From: CAWHOW01 sp963831005
GTDB taxonomy: Bacteria > Bacteroidota > Bacteroidia > Bacteroidales > CG2-30-32-10
DNA: 64,000 bases
Assembly: GCA_963831005.1 (NCBI GenBank)
Contig: CAWHOW010000025.1
Location: 1-64,000, forward strand
Direction: 5' to 3'
The notes under the pieces were generated by a model. The model was not told the origin of the DNA and did not search any database. It was given only the letters and a program-made list of their open reading frames with translations. Made by a program: the position numbers and the translations under genes. Position 1 is the first letter of the stretch. Each line of letters begins with the position of its first letter. Below are positions 44,526 to 54,079 of the stretch, one piece after another.

Positions 44526-45323
44526 TTAATTCAGCTTAAGGTATTTGTATGTTATAGTACCTTGTTGTTCAATAGCAGCATCAGATTTGACGTTGAATTT
44601 AGATTTGAGTGCAGCTTTTTCAGCCTGTTTCCACATATCCTGGTTGGATATGGTTGTCCCTTTTGCGCCGGCTACCGCTTTTGTAACGTTACCATTTTGA
44701 TCGACAGTGATTGTCACAACTATCTTTCCTTGTTCATCAGATTCGTAAACAGGTTTGGCAAGTGCTTTGACTTTTCTTCCGGAAAGATTATAAGATGTGC
44801 CGGGTCCATCGCCAGGACCTGTGCCAGTTCCATTACCGCCATCGTGACCACCACCCTATCCTCCATTTCCAATATAATTACTTGAATTCACATCGCCATT
44901 TTCTTTTCCCTGATTACCTTCTCCTCCAGCAATACCTTGGTTCATACCATTATGTTTATGGTATAATTTGTTATTGTCAATTACCGGATCATTTATTTTG
45001 ATGGCATTTTTGTTATCAGTTTTAGTGTCGGAAGATTTAATATCGGTAACTTCTCCCTGATCGTGTGTAAGGTAATTGTCATTCTTTGATGCAGAAACAT
45101 CCTGTAAATCCACAGGAATAAGCTGGTCGGATTTATTGTCTCCCAGACCGTGTTCTGAATTTCCAAAGTTAACTTCTAGACCTGAGCCGCCACCAAGATC
45201 AGGATAGGGCGGGATAGGAGTGTGAAGGATAAAAAACAATAAGAACAGAATCAACAGCACGTGATAGCCAACGGTTAATCCAATGGCAAGTCCCCTGTTC
45301 GATTCAGCAACTTTTTCTTCCAT
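44526..45323 (-). pseudogene. TonB-like energy transducer with in-frame TAG
   Basis: Total 265 codons. The N-terminal part has one membrane anchor (GLAIGLTVGYHVLLILFLLFF), then a periplasmic linker rich in Asp, Lys, Asn and Gly. Codon 156 is TAG (44856-44858) inside a Gly-rich run (NYIGNGG, stop, GGGHDGGNGT). The same frame continues without a shift to a TonB-like C-terminal domain (ALAKPVYESDEQGKIVVTI, TVDQNGNVTKAVAGA, KSKFNVKSDAAIEQQGTITY). The protein would pass ExbBD energy to outer-membrane transporters. TAG is a normal stop elsewhere here, so recoding is unlikely; an error or nonsense mutation is more likely. Confidence 0.82.
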
Positions 45324-45727
45324 TAATGCGAATTAATAGTTTGAGTTCCCAGCACCATCTTTATTTTCAGGTTGCTCCCGATTTGCAATACATCCACAAG
45401 GTCCTGTACGGTTAGCTTGTTATCGAAACGCAATATAATGAGCGGTTCGTTAAGGTTTTGCGTAGCTTTCTTCAATTCACTTTCCAGTTGTTCGTACTTT
45501 ACGGCAGTATTGTTGATGTAATACGTTTTATCTGCCGTGACCGATAATGAAATCTGTGGCTTTGTTACAGCCTGCGATGATTTGCTCTTGGGCAACAGCA
45601 GTTTTATGACTGAAGGATTGGCAAGTGTTGAAATTATCAGGAAGAACAACAACAGGAAGAACATGATGTCGTTCAGCGAGCCCGTGTAGACTTCAGCCGT
45701 ATATCGCGGTGTTCTCCGAAGGTTCAT
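45323..45727 (-). CDS. exbD: ExbD/TolR-family protein
   Basis: 134 aa. One membrane segment (LNDIMFFLLLFFLIISTLANP, about 16-36) contains the conserved Asp in LNDIMF that carries protons with ExbB. A periplasmic domain follows (ISLSVTADKTYYINNTAVKYEQLESELKK). The frame is open to 45778, but ATG 45727 begins MNLRRTPRYTAEVYTGSLND, the family N-terminus, and lies 1 nt after exbB. The stop overlaps the tonB-like ATG (TAATG). Confidence 0.9.
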   Translation of the reverse strand: MNLRRTPRYTAEVYTGSLNDIMFFLLLFFLIISTLANPSVIKLLLPKSKSSQAVTKPQISLSVTADKTYYINNTAVKYEQLESELKKATQNLNEPLIILRFDNKLTVQDLVDVLQIGSNLKIKMVLGTQTINSH

Positions 45728-45728
45728 A

Positions 45729-46451
45729 TTATGCTTCTTTTTGTAAGAGATCCATAAATTCGAGTGAGCTGTCTTCAAGCCTGAAGATTACTTTATCAAG
45801 CAATATATTCAGGTAGTGATAACCGGCATAAGCAAGCACACCAACAATCAAACCTGCTGCGCTGGTGATCATCTTTACATACAAACCGCTTGCAACAACA
45901 CCGATAGCTATATTCTCAGATAGAGAAATATCATAAAATATCTTAATTACACCCATGATAGTACCTATGAATCCAAGCATAGGCGCAATACCTGCAACGA
46001 TACCAAGTATCTTTAAATTCTTTTCAAGCTTGGAAACTTCGAAGCGGCCAACATTCTCTATAGCTTTTTCAATTTCGTTTATCGGTTTACCGATTCTTTC
46101 CAGTCCTTTCTCAACCATGCGGGAAACAGGTGTGTTGGTTGAACGGCAGAGAGCCTTAGCTGTGTCGAGCTTGGCGTCGTAAATGAATTCTTTTATAGAA
46201 TTAAAGAACAGCGTGTCGGGTTTGCTGGCTTTCCGAATGGCAATAAGCCTTTCGAAAAAGAAATATACTGCAAGCAGCGATAACAGGAAAATAGGGATCA
46301 TCAGGGCAATCATCAATGAACCGCCTTTATTGAAGATAATATCCCACAATGAAGTGGATACCTGACTTTGCTGTGCGTGTGCTGCAACTTTTGAAGCTGT
46401 GTCCACAACACTTCCTGCAGCTGTAGAGATTTGCAAAATTATTCCTAACAT
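45729..46451 (-). CDS. exbB: ExbB/TolQ-family proton channel
   Basis: 240 aa. Three membrane segments: about 50-70 (SLMIALMIPIFLLSLLAVYFFFE), about 148-170 (GIVAGIAPMLGFIGTIMGVIK) and about 185-210 (ASGLYVKMITSAAGLIVGVLAYAGYHY). The TM2-TM3 signature PMLGFIGTIMGV with conserved Thr is typical of the MotA/TolQ/ExbB proton channel. It energises TonB with ExbD. First gene of exbB-exbD-tonB-like-folC. Confidence 0.93.
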   Translation of the reverse strand: MLGIILQISTAAGSVVDTASKVAAHAQQSQVSTSLWDIIFNKGGSLMIALMIPIFLLSLLAVYFFFERLIAIRKASKPDTLFFNSIKEFIYDAKLDTAKALCRSTNTPVSRMVEKGLERIGKPINEIEKAIENVGRFEVSKLEKNLKILGIVAGIAPMLGFIGTIMGVIKIFYDISLSENIAIGVVASGLYVKMITSAAGLIVGVLAYAGYHYLNILLDKVIFRLEDSSLEFMDLLQKEA

Positions 46452-46615
46452 ATTCTTTTGATTTTATTTTCAAAAGTAATTATTAATGTTCCCGCAATCG
46501 AAAACAAAGGTTTAAGATGTTAACACATTAATGTTAATATGGTAACAGTGGAAAAAAGAATTTATTGTATGGTTGCAATCTTATTTTCGAGTAAAAGGAG
46601 TAATTTCATTTAGTT

Positions 46616-46670
46616 CACCCTAACCCCGTCCCTTCCCCTAATTTTAGGGGAAGGGAGAGAGGGATGGGGT
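46616..46670. repeat. Dispersed hairpin repeat
   Basis: Arms AACCCCGTCCCTTCCCCTAA and TTTAGGGGAAGGGAGAGAGG pair over the inner part, with an outer GATGGGGT. This type of C-rich/G-rich hairpin occurs between genes in many Bacteroidota. It lies between exbB and mscS; the remaining 46452-46705 sequence has no gene. Confidence 0.7.
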
Positions 46671-46705
46671 ATAAAAACAAAACTGGTTTGTATTTCTAAA
46701 TAGAA

Positions 46706-47806
46706 TTATTTATCCATGTATACCATTGCATTGGTATAGGCAAATAATGCATTGTTTCGTTTTACAGTATCAAGGATAAGAAAGTTGATATCTTCTTTTG
46801 TTTTTACAAAGAGGTTGTAATCAGGAGTGTCAATATAATAAAGAACCATTATTTCGAAGGCGCTTTTGGCAAATGCTGAGAGGCTTACTATGGGTTCGTC
46901 AGTGCAAAGTGAGTTTGCTGAAATAAGCGAACGGATTTCGCTAATTATTGCTTTCAATTGTTCGGCGCTAGTAGCATAGTTGAGCGATAGATTGAAATTT
47001 ACCATTTGTTTCTTTCGCATAGAAAGATTGTCAAGTTCGGCATCTACCATTTTCTTGTTGGGAACGGTAGTATAACTTTGCCCGGGTGTACGCAGTCGTG
47101 TGCTGCGGAATCCAATCTTTTCAACTGTCCCGGTAATATCGCCTGTTTTAACAAAATCGCCTACGGCAAAAGGTTTATCAAGGAAAATAGTAAATGAACC
47201 AAGCAGGTTTTCAAGGGTTTCTTTAGCTGCAAGGGCAACGGCAAGTCCGCCTATGCCAAGCCCTGCGACCAATGAGCCAACATTAAGGGCAAAAACAGTT
47301 CCAAGTAGCAGGAATATACCAATGATAATTACAATTACTTTTAATACTTCTGTAAGAAAAGTTATAACCTGTGTATTCGATTTATCGGCGGCTTTTTCGG
47401 CTTTCTGCGAAATGATGAAACCTACCACATCCATAATACGGATGCATATCCAGATGAAGGAAGAAATAATAAGCGTAAGGAAAGATTTCTCAATGATTGT
47501 TTCAAGCACTAATTCATGGTGGCGGTTAAGGTTCCATGAAGCGGGATATTCAAGTTGCATGAATCCAATGTAAATAAACACCAGCAGGAAAAAGAGGGCA
47601 GTGGGTTTGTGCAGGTATTCGTGGAATTTTTTTAAAGGAATATGTGAGGAATATCTTTTAAAAAGCCTGTAAAGAAGCCTGTTTACCAGTTTCGAGATGT
47701 ATCGTTTAAAGATGATCCCTATCAATATGATGCCCGCAAACCAGCAATACTGTTCAAGGGAGTTGCCCAGAAAAACAGTGTCAAGTATTTCGCTAAAACT
47801 GTGCAT
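46706..47806 (-). CDS. Mechanosensitive ion channel, MscS family
   Basis: 366 aa. Several membrane helices lie in the first 200 residues. The pore helix region has NVGSLVAGLGIGGLAVALAAKETLENLLGSF (about 178-208, seen in parts) and the beta domain FAVGDFVKTGDITGTVEKIGFRSTRLRTPGQSYTTVPNKKMVD is the MscS signature. The C-terminal domain ends near YTNAMVYMD. It opens on membrane tension to relieve osmotic downshock in the inner membrane. It is a monocistronic leftward gene, with about 1.1 kb of gene-free DNA upstream. Confidence 0.93.
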   Translation of the reverse strand: MHSFSEILDTVFLGNSLEQYCWFAGIILIGIIFKRYISKLVNRLLYRLFKRYSSHIPLKKFHEYLHKPTALFFLLVFIYIGFMQLEYPASWNLNRHHELVLETIIEKSFLTLIISSFIWICIRIMDVVGFIISQKAEKAADKSNTQVITFLTEVLKVIVIIIGIFLLLGTVFALNVGSLVAGLGIGGLAVALAAKETLENLLGSFTIFLDKPFAVGDFVKTGDITGTVEKIGFRSTRLRTPGQSYTTVPNKKMVDAELDNLSMRKKQMVNFNLSLNYATSAEQLKAIISEIRSLISANSLCTDEPIVSLSAFAKSAFEIMVLYYIDTPDYNLFVKTKEDINFLILDTVKRNNALFAYTNAMVYMDK

Positions 47807-48264
47807 GTAAATGGATTTTTGGCAAATTTAATTAAATTTCAACTATAGCGGAAAAGGGGAGGAGGGAAGATGAAAAATGCCGGCAGGTATTTATTGTTAT
47901 TTGACTTCGCCGTTATTCGTTGTCATTAATATAATGTTAAAAGAATTTTTTTTAAATTAAACTGTCATTCCGAATGGAGTGAGGAATCTCACTTTTAGTT
48001 ATTGCGTCAATTCATTGTTATTAGTAATCGGTTATAGGTAAACAGTAGTTGGAAATTAAAAACTTAAAAATATGCCTATACTGACCGCCGCCGGACAGTC
48101 ATGTTTTTTGCAAATCCGATTTCTTTTAGTATAAACCCTTTTATCCGTGCAAAGTACTTTCACTGTTAAGGGTAAACCTTTTCGGAACTGGCTAAAATTA
48201 TTTCCGACGTGGATTATTTTTTCCTTTCAGGGGAAAATATAATCCATTTGCCGGTTGTCGTATT
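47807..48264. other. Intergenic, no gene
   Basis: About 460 bp upstream of mscS. At 47966-47996 is a TGTCATTCCGAATGGAGTGA-type repeat widespread in Bacteroidota. Nothing else is supported. Confidence 0.4.
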
Positions 48265-48770
48265 CAATACTTAAAAAATATTTTCAAAGCAATGACCGGT
48301 ACAATAAATGCTTGGATTTATTTTTTAATACGTAGATTGATACAATAAACACTGGGAAATATTTTCTATGCATTGGCTGGCACAATCAACATGTAGAAAT
48401 ATTTTTTAATGAATTGAATGGCACATTCAAAGCGTGGATATATTTTTTAAAGCGTAGATTGATACAATCAACACCTGGGAAATATTTTCAATGCATTGAT
48501 TGGCACAGTCAACACGTGGATATATTTTTCAATGCATTGAAAGGCACATTCAATGCGTAGGATATATTTTTCAATGCGTAGATTGGCACAATCAACATGT
48601 AGAAGTATTTTTTAATGAATAGAATGGCACATTCAATGAATAGATTGTTACAATCAATGTGTGGATTGTTACATTCTACGACTAGATTGTTACAATCAAT
48701 ATGTGGAATGTTACAATCAACGTGTGGAATGGCACAATTCTCTCGTGGAATGACAAAATGAACACTTCCT
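48265..48770. repeat. 21-bp repeat array D with composite 41-bp section
   Basis: The right half (about 48640-48765) is a run of 21-bp units such as GATTGttaCAATCaatgtgtg and GAATGttacaatcaacgtgtg. The left half (about 48320-48640) alternates those with 20-bp AT-rich units (ggaaatattttcaatgcatt), giving a 41-bp step. Arms co-vary: GATTG/CAATC in some units, GAATG/CATTC in others. The minus-strand frame 48509-48799 runs through it (heptads such as CNNPHID) but is not a credible gene. The 48771-48942 remainder has no feature. Confidence 0.88.
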
Positions 48771-48942
48771 TTATGCGAATTAATTGTAAAATATATCATT
48801 AAAAATCAATGATTTAAGGCATAATAATAGAGCGCTTATGGTATTGATGAATATGATTTTTGAAAATTGAGAATTATTTGTTTAGTATAGAAAATTAAAC
48901 AATAATGGCATCGCATCCGCCGAAGCGGTGCGTTGACCTTTT

Positions 48943-50009
48943 TTATTTACTTCCCAGGTAAACAGCTCCACCTACACTGTCATTTCGGGCGCCTGTAACA
49001 GAGCTTAAACAGTTTATTTCGCCACGCATGCGCAGTATTCCGAGGAAAGCGAAATATAAGGGCTTCTTTAAATTCAACGGTCTTGTTGTCGGGGATAACA
49101 ATTTTAGCAGGGCACAAGGCTTTTATGCGTTCCATAAGGAAAGTGTTGTAAGCGCCGCCGCCTGTAACCAGCATTGTTTCTCCCTTTTTATAAGGAGCGG
49201 CAGCGCTAATCTGTATGGCAATATGCTCGCAAATGGTGCGCATCTTATCATTATCGGGGATACCTGATTTATCAACTATCCGCATAAACGATTTATTTAC
49301 CCATTCTTTTCCCAGTGATTTCGGAGCTTTCAGAGAGAAATATTCAAGCTTATTTAGCTTCTTGAGCAAAGTATAATCAAGCTTACCCGAAGCAGCAATC
49401 TTGCCTTTATCATCATAAGTCTTTTTAAACTTAGTTGCAAATAGAGTTCAGTGGAATATTAGAAGGGCAAACATCGAAGGCGAGTATTTTTCCTTTCATT
49501 TCAAAAGAAATATTAGCAATTCCACCAAGATTAAGGCGATAATTATAATTATTGAAGAGATATTTATCGCCCACAGGCACTAGTGGAGCGCCTTGACCGC
49601 CAAGAGCAACATCGGTTGAACGAAAATCGCAAACAACGATTAAACCACTCTTAGCAGCTATTTCAGCTCCATCGCCCAACTGGAAAGTCAGTTTTGATTT
49701 AGGTTGATGAAAAAGAGTATGTCCGTGTGAAGCAATGAAATCAGGTGAAATCTTATGCTTTAGAATAAATTCCGTAACCAGGCTACCAAGATAACTACCA
49801 TATAACTTATGAAATATTAGTAGCTTTAAGGGGGACTTATAAGACTCAATAGTAAGTGTATCTTTCCAATCTTCGCTATAACCACATGTTTCGGCAATTT
49901 CAATATTATATTTCCATACACCATTCTTTTCAGTGAAGATGCAATAAGCTATGTCAACTCCATCGAGCGAAGTGCCGGACATCAAACCTATGACTTTATA
50001 TGTTTTCAT
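48943..50009 (-). pseudogene. anmK: Anhydro-N-acetylmuramic acid kinase with two frameshifts
   Basis: The pieces read as one AnmK. Part 1 (50009-49431) has GLMSGTSLDGVDIAYCIF (P-loop-like), FIASHGHTLFHQP, LVVCDFRSTDVALGGQGAPLVP and NLGGIANISF. Part 2 (to about 49055) has KTYDDKGKIAASGKLDYTLLKKL and TMLVTGGGAYNTFLMERI. Part 3 ends AFLGILRMRGEINCLSSVTG at 48943. One extra base near 49446 and another near 49051 break the frame. AnmK phosphorylates anhMurNAc from cell-wall turnover. Two separate single-base indels in one gene point to poor sequence quality or decay. murF is 12 nt upstream. Confidence 0.85.
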
Positions 50010-50021
50010 CTTATTTGGCGC

Positions 50022-51314
50022 TTATAAAAATTCAAGAAGTTTTTCCAACTTTATTCCTCTTGAACCTTTTATTAAAATGGTATGCTTTTCAATATTGTTT
50101 TTTCTGAACCATTCAGAAGCTTCCGAAACATCAGTAAAAACAGGATAATTGAACATGGTTTTCAGTTTAGAGAAATTCTCACCTACAAGAACAACCTCAT
50201 CTATGCCCGAATCAAGTAACAGTTCAACAATCTTTTTATGTTCGGCAAGGGCATCATTTCCCAGTTCACGCATATCGCCGATAATGGCTAATTTATTCTC
50301 AGCTTTTGTCTGGATGAAATTTTTGATGGAAACATCCATGCTGGTTGGGTTGGCATTGTATGCATCCATGAGTAATATATTTTTAGCAGTATTGATAACC
50401 TGCGACCTGTTATTCGCAGGAATATAACTTTCAAGAGCATCCTTAATATCTGAATCGCTAACGCCAAAATTGTCACCGATGCATATTGCTGCCATTACAT
50501 TCTCAAAATTAAAATACCCAACCAGATTTGTTTTGATTTCAATAGTGCTTTTGGGATTTTTACAATACCATTTTAAAGACAAAAGTGGGTTGCTACCAGT
50601 AATTTCACCAACACAATCAGAGCTTGGGAAAACGCCATAAGTGATTTTGTTAGCTCCTTTTGAAATATCCATTAACAAGCTGTTATCAGCACAAACAAAT
50701 AATTTTCCGTTCGAGTTAATAACTGAATCATACAAACTTCTTTTCGTATTGATAATGCCTTCAAGGCTTCCGAAGCCTTCAAGGTGGGCTTTCCCGATAT
50801 TAGTTATAAGGCCGAAATCAGGCTTGGATATTTTACACAATTCGGCAATTTCGCCAACATGATTAGCGCCCATTTCAACCACTGCAATTTCGGTATCATC
50901 AAGAATAGAGAGAACGGTCAGCGGAACGCCTATGTGATTATTGAAATTTCCTTTAGTTGATAATACTTTATACTTTTTTGAAAGCACAGCATGAATCAAC
51001 TCTTTCGAAGTAGTCTTGCCGTTAGTCCCAGTTATACCAATAACAGGGATATGTATTTGATCTCTGTGATGCGAGGCTAACAGTTGTAATGATTCCAGTA
51101 CATTGTCAACAAGGATACATTTATCGTTTTGTACAGGCCGAGGTTCATCTATTACAGCATATACACATCCTTTTTCCAGTGCTTCATTTGCAAAATTATT
51201 GGCATTGAAGTTATCTCCCTTTAATGCGAAAAATATAGAGCCAGGAATAATGTTTCGAGTATCAGTACATATAGTTTGATACCTTATATATAAGTCGTAA
51301 AGTTTTTCTATCAT
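50022..51314 (-). CDS. murF: UDP-MurNAc-tripeptide:D-Ala-D-Ala ligase
   Basis: 430 aa Mur ligase. The N-terminal substrate domain (YIRYQTICTDTRNIIPGSIFFALKG) is followed by the ATP-binding GITGTNGKTTSKELI (about 91-105), VVEMGANHVGEIAELC and NNHIGVPLTVL; the C-terminal domain has LMDAYNANPTSMDVSI and AIIGDMRELG. It adds D-Ala-D-Ala to complete the peptidoglycan precursor in the cytoplasm. It lies downstream of the gldJ-like gene, the arrangement known in gliding Bacteroidota. Confidence 0.96.
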   Translation of the reverse strand: MIEKLYDLYIRYQTICTDTRNIIPGSIFFALKGDNFNANNFANEALEKGCVYAVIDEPRPVQNDKCILVDNVLESLQLLASHHRDQIHIPVIGITGTNGKTTSKELIHAVLSKKYKVLSTKGNFNNHIGVPLTVLSILDDTEIAVVEMGANHVGEIAELCKISKPDFGLITNIGKAHLEGFGSLEGIINTKRSLYDSVINSNGKLFVCADNSLLMDISKGANKITYGVFPSSDCVGEITGSNPLLSLKWYCKNPKSTIEIKTNLVGYFNFENVMAAICIGDNFGVSDSDIKDALESYIPANNRSQVINTAKNILLMDAYNANPTSMDVSIKNFIQTKAENKLAIIGDMRELGNDALAEHKKIVELLLDSGIDEVVLVGENFSKLKTMFNYPVFTDVSEASEWFRKNNIEKHTILIKGSRGIKLEKLLEFL

Positions 51315-51327
51315 AGTATTATAAATT

Positions 51328-51361
51328 AAAACCCCACCTACAATAATGCAAATGGGGTTTT
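51328..51361 (-). terminator. Possible terminator between gldJ and murF
   Basis: Arms AAAACCCCA / TGGGGTTTT with a 16-nt loop. It may end part of the gldJ transcripts before murF, or act in the other direction. Confidence 0.6.
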
Positions 51362-51381
51362 GAAAATATTTAAGTTATATT

Positions 51382-52860
51382 TTATTGACCGCCAACTGGG
51401 CTACCTACGCGTGTCATTGCACATCTGAAGCCAATATAGTCAGTAGCTAAAGATTGGTCAAGGAATCTTCTGGTACCTGCAACCAGATAATAAGCCCTGT
51501 CTTTCCATGAACCTCCTTTATAAACCCGTACTTTATCATTGATCATGGAATTGATACTGTAATTATACATATACTTTGAAACATTATTACTATCTTCAGG
51601 TTGTCCATCCCAGTTTGAAGATACTGTAGAAGTATAATCGCCATCTAGATAGTTTATATTATCAGCTTTTCTGTAATTTCTTCTTCCGGCAGCTTCCTGG
51701 TTAGTAATATCTCTGTATAATATTCTTCCGAGACTATCTTTTTCAGCTATGTTTCCTTCATCATCTGTTTTCTTGGTCTGGAAAACATTTCCTCTATATG
51801 GATTGAAATCGGAAACATCTTCAGGAGATAATGGCCTGTAAACATCCATAACCCATTCTGCAACATTACCTGCCATATTATATAGACCATAGTCATTTGG
51901 CCAGAATGAATATACAGGAGCAGGAATATCGGCTGCGTCATTCAGATTTCCGGCAACCCCCATGTTGTCTCCCCTGCCTCTTTTAAAGTTGGCTATAAAA
52001 TCACCTAAGTTTTTATCAGCATCAGTACGCATCACATGTCCATTCCAAGGATAAAGCCTTCTTTCAACAACGCGTTCAAAAATAGTATTTCCAATTAATC
52101 CCAAATCGGCATATTCCCATTCAGCTTCAGTTGGAAGCCTGTATTTTGGTAAAAGAATTCCGTCTTCCATTCTAACTTTGCGTGTCCCTGAACCTGTTGG
52201 ATTTAAATCTACTAAATCATTTTTAACAAGTCCTTCATATTGCCCAGCCAGATATGCTTCAGTATTAAAGTTTTCTTCATTAGACTGGCTTGGGTCCATT
52301 TTTAATATTCCTTCACGAATTAATATGTATTCATTTACTCTGTCAGTTCTCCAGGCGCAATAATCACTTGCCTGAAGCCAGCTTACACCTACAACTGGAT
52401 AGTCTCTATATGCAGGATGGCGTAAGTAAAGTTCAACAAAAGGCTCATTATATGCTAACTTATCTCTCCAAACCAGTGTATCTGGCAAAGCTTTCTTGTA
52501 AACTTCAGGATAGTCAACGCCAAATACTCTTCTTAGCCAGTAAAGATATTCAAGCCAATCAAGATTTCTAACTTCAGTTTCATCCATATAAAATGATGAT
52601 ACAGTAACCCTTCGAGGTATGTTATTCCAATCATAAAGAACATCCTGTTCAGTTCTTCCCATGACAAATGTACCACCTTCAACAAGAATAAGACCTGGGC
52701 CGGTTTCCTGTTCTTCGTAAGGTACTACCTCAAATCCACCATTCTTTGGTTGATTGTATTCCCAGCCAGTAGTAGATGATTGTTCTTTCTTGCAAGCTGC
52801 CAATAGTATAATTGTTGCAGCAATAAGAAATGTTGAAATAGTTTTTCTGTGCTTTATCAT
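51382..52860 (-). CDS. gldJ: GldJ-like T9SS/gliding lipoprotein (FGE-sulfatase domain)
   Basis: 492 aa lipoprotein (MIKHRKTISTFLIAATIILLAAC, lipobox Cys at 23). The rest is a formylglycine-generating-enzyme-like domain: LVEGGTFVMGRTEQDVLYDW (about 60-79), SFYMDETEVRNLDWLEYLYW, VVGVSWLQASDYCAWRTDRVNE, LPTEAEWEYADLG, YGLYNMAGNVAEWVMDVY and VYKGGSWKDRAYYLVAGTRRF at the end. GldJ and GldK/PorK share this fold and are T9SS lipoproteins. Two PorP-like genes precede it, which would also fit PorK, but gldL, gldM and gldN are absent and murF follows, favouring GldJ. Confidence 0.85.
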   Translation of the reverse strand: MIKHRKTISTFLIAATIILLAACKKEQSSTTGWEYNQPKNGGFEVVPYEEQETGPGLILVEGGTFVMGRTEQDVLYDWNNIPRRVTVSSFYMDETEVRNLDWLEYLYWLRRVFGVDYPEVYKKALPDTLVWRDKLAYNEPFVELYLRHPAYRDYPVVGVSWLQASDYCAWRTDRVNEYILIREGILKMDPSQSNEENFNTEAYLAGQYEGLVKNDLVDLNPTGSGTRKVRMEDGILLPKYRLPTEAEWEYADLGLIGNTIFERVVERRLYPWNGHVMRTDADKNLGDFIANFKRGRGDNMGVAGNLNDAADIPAPVYSFWPNDYGLYNMAGNVAEWVMDVYRPLSPEDVSDFNPYRGNVFQTKKTDDEGNIAEKDSLGRILYRDITNQEAAGRRNYRKADNINYLDGDYTSTVSSNWDGQPEDSNNVSKYMYNYSINSMINDKVRVYKGGSWKDRAYYLVAGTRRFLDQSLATDYIGFRCAMTRVGSPVGGQ

Positions 52861-52882
52861 AATAATAAATTTTCTTACTTAA

Positions 52883-53884
52883 CTAAAATACTGGACAATT
52901 TATTGCCCTGATACGTTTCTTTTTTGGTCTGCAATCGAATTGCATACTAAAAGATATTTCATGAGCGCCTGCAGTAGCGCTGCTCAACTTTGAAACAGTA
53001 ATATCATAACTATAACCAATTTTTACAACAGAAGTCTGAAAACCTACCAAAGCATTCAAAGCATCGGGGTTGCCAAATGATTGCCTGAACCATAATCCTC
53101 CAACCATTGGATATTTGTTAAAATAAAAACCGTAATTAAGCTCAGTAAAGTTCACCTGCTGCATATAAAGAATGTTAGGTGAAATGACTGGGTCTTCAAG
53201 TTTTCTTCTTCTTCTGTGTTTCTGAAGATCAATAATTCCACCAATATTTACACAAATACGCATTGGAAGTTTTGATACAGAAATAAATCCTTCATTAGGT
53301 TGTGTAAGATGAAAAACAGCAACTCCTGCATAAAAACTTTCACTATATCCAAGTAAACCTGCACTGAAATCAGGATTCCCTTTTGTTAGGCTGGGGGGTT
53401 GTTTTTCGCCCGTATTCCAAACAAATCCATCTCTAGGGTCAATCTGATCGCCAAAAGTTAGTTTGCTCCAATCTAGGCTTTTTTGAAAATAAGAGGCCTG
53501 AAATCCTGCATTTAATGAAAATCCTCTGCTAACCTGCAAACGATATGAATAAATAACATTGATCATATCGGTATTAATAGTACCATCACCAGCATTATCT
53601 CCCATGAAAGATAAGGCTACTCCGCCTGATAAATTATCAATGTATTTATCATAAGAAGCGCTATATGAAACATAAGTGCCGGGAATATTAGGCCATTGAT
53701 CGCGAAAATTCAGAATTAAGCGCGGGCAAATAGCAGAACCAGCAAAAGCAGGATTAAGATAAAGAGGATTAGCATAATATTGAGAAAAATGCGGATCCTG
53801 AGAATAAGCCGTTATCCCCGCTGATACTAGAATAAATAAGGTTAGGAATAATTTATTTAATTTAATCATATAAGCCTTTTTCAA
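52883..53884 (-). CDS. PorP/SprF-family outer-membrane protein (copy 2)
   Basis: 333 aa. The signal peptide (MIKLNKLFLTLFILVSAGITAYSQ, from an internal ATG at 53869) is followed by the family signature DPHFSQYYANPLYLNPAFAGSA, YVSYSASYDKYIDNLSGGVALSFM, YSRLQVSRGFSLNAGFQASYF-like strands, NPDFSAGLLGYSESFYAGVAVFHLTQPNEGF and NYGFYFNKYPMVGGLWFRQSF, ending in RAINCPVF. PorP/SprF proteins anchor T9SS cargo or form part of the T9SS outer-membrane assembly. It is close in length and about half identical by eye to the upstream copy. Confidence 0.93.
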   Translation of the reverse strand: MKKAYMIKLNKLFLTLFILVSAGITAYSQDPHFSQYYANPLYLNPAFAGSAICPRLILNFRDQWPNIPGTYVSYSASYDKYIDNLSGGVALSFMGDNAGDGTINTDMINVIYSYRLQVSRGFSLNAGFQASYFQKSLDWSKLTFGDQIDPRDGFVWNTGEKQPPSLTKGNPDFSAGLLGYSESFYAGVAVFHLTQPNEGFISVSKLPMRICVNIGGIIDLQKHRRRRKLEDPVISPNILYMQQVNFTELNYGFYFNKYPMVGGLWFRQSFGNPDALNALVGFQTSVVKIGYSYDITVSKLSSATAGAHEISFSMQFDCRPKKKRIRAINCPVF

Positions 53885-54079
53885 ATAAATGCTTTTTAGA
53901 TGTTACAATATTACAAATATTTTTTTTATAACTACAAATGTTTTTTTTGTTAATTTAAAAACAACTATAAAAAATGTAATACTTTATACAATTTTAAAGT
54001 AAGAAGGTTACAGTAACCATGAAAATTTGTAAACATGTTTAATATAAAAGTTATTTACACTCATTTTTAAAATAACAAA

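Noticed and set aside
44850..44864. TAG recoded as a sense codon
   Set aside because: Genes here use TAG as their normal stop, for example the one ending at 27307, and no suppressor evidence is present.
48509..48799. 96-codon leftward frame with heptads
   Set aside because: It is translated array D, where 20- and 22-bp spacings break any heptad frame; no start context.
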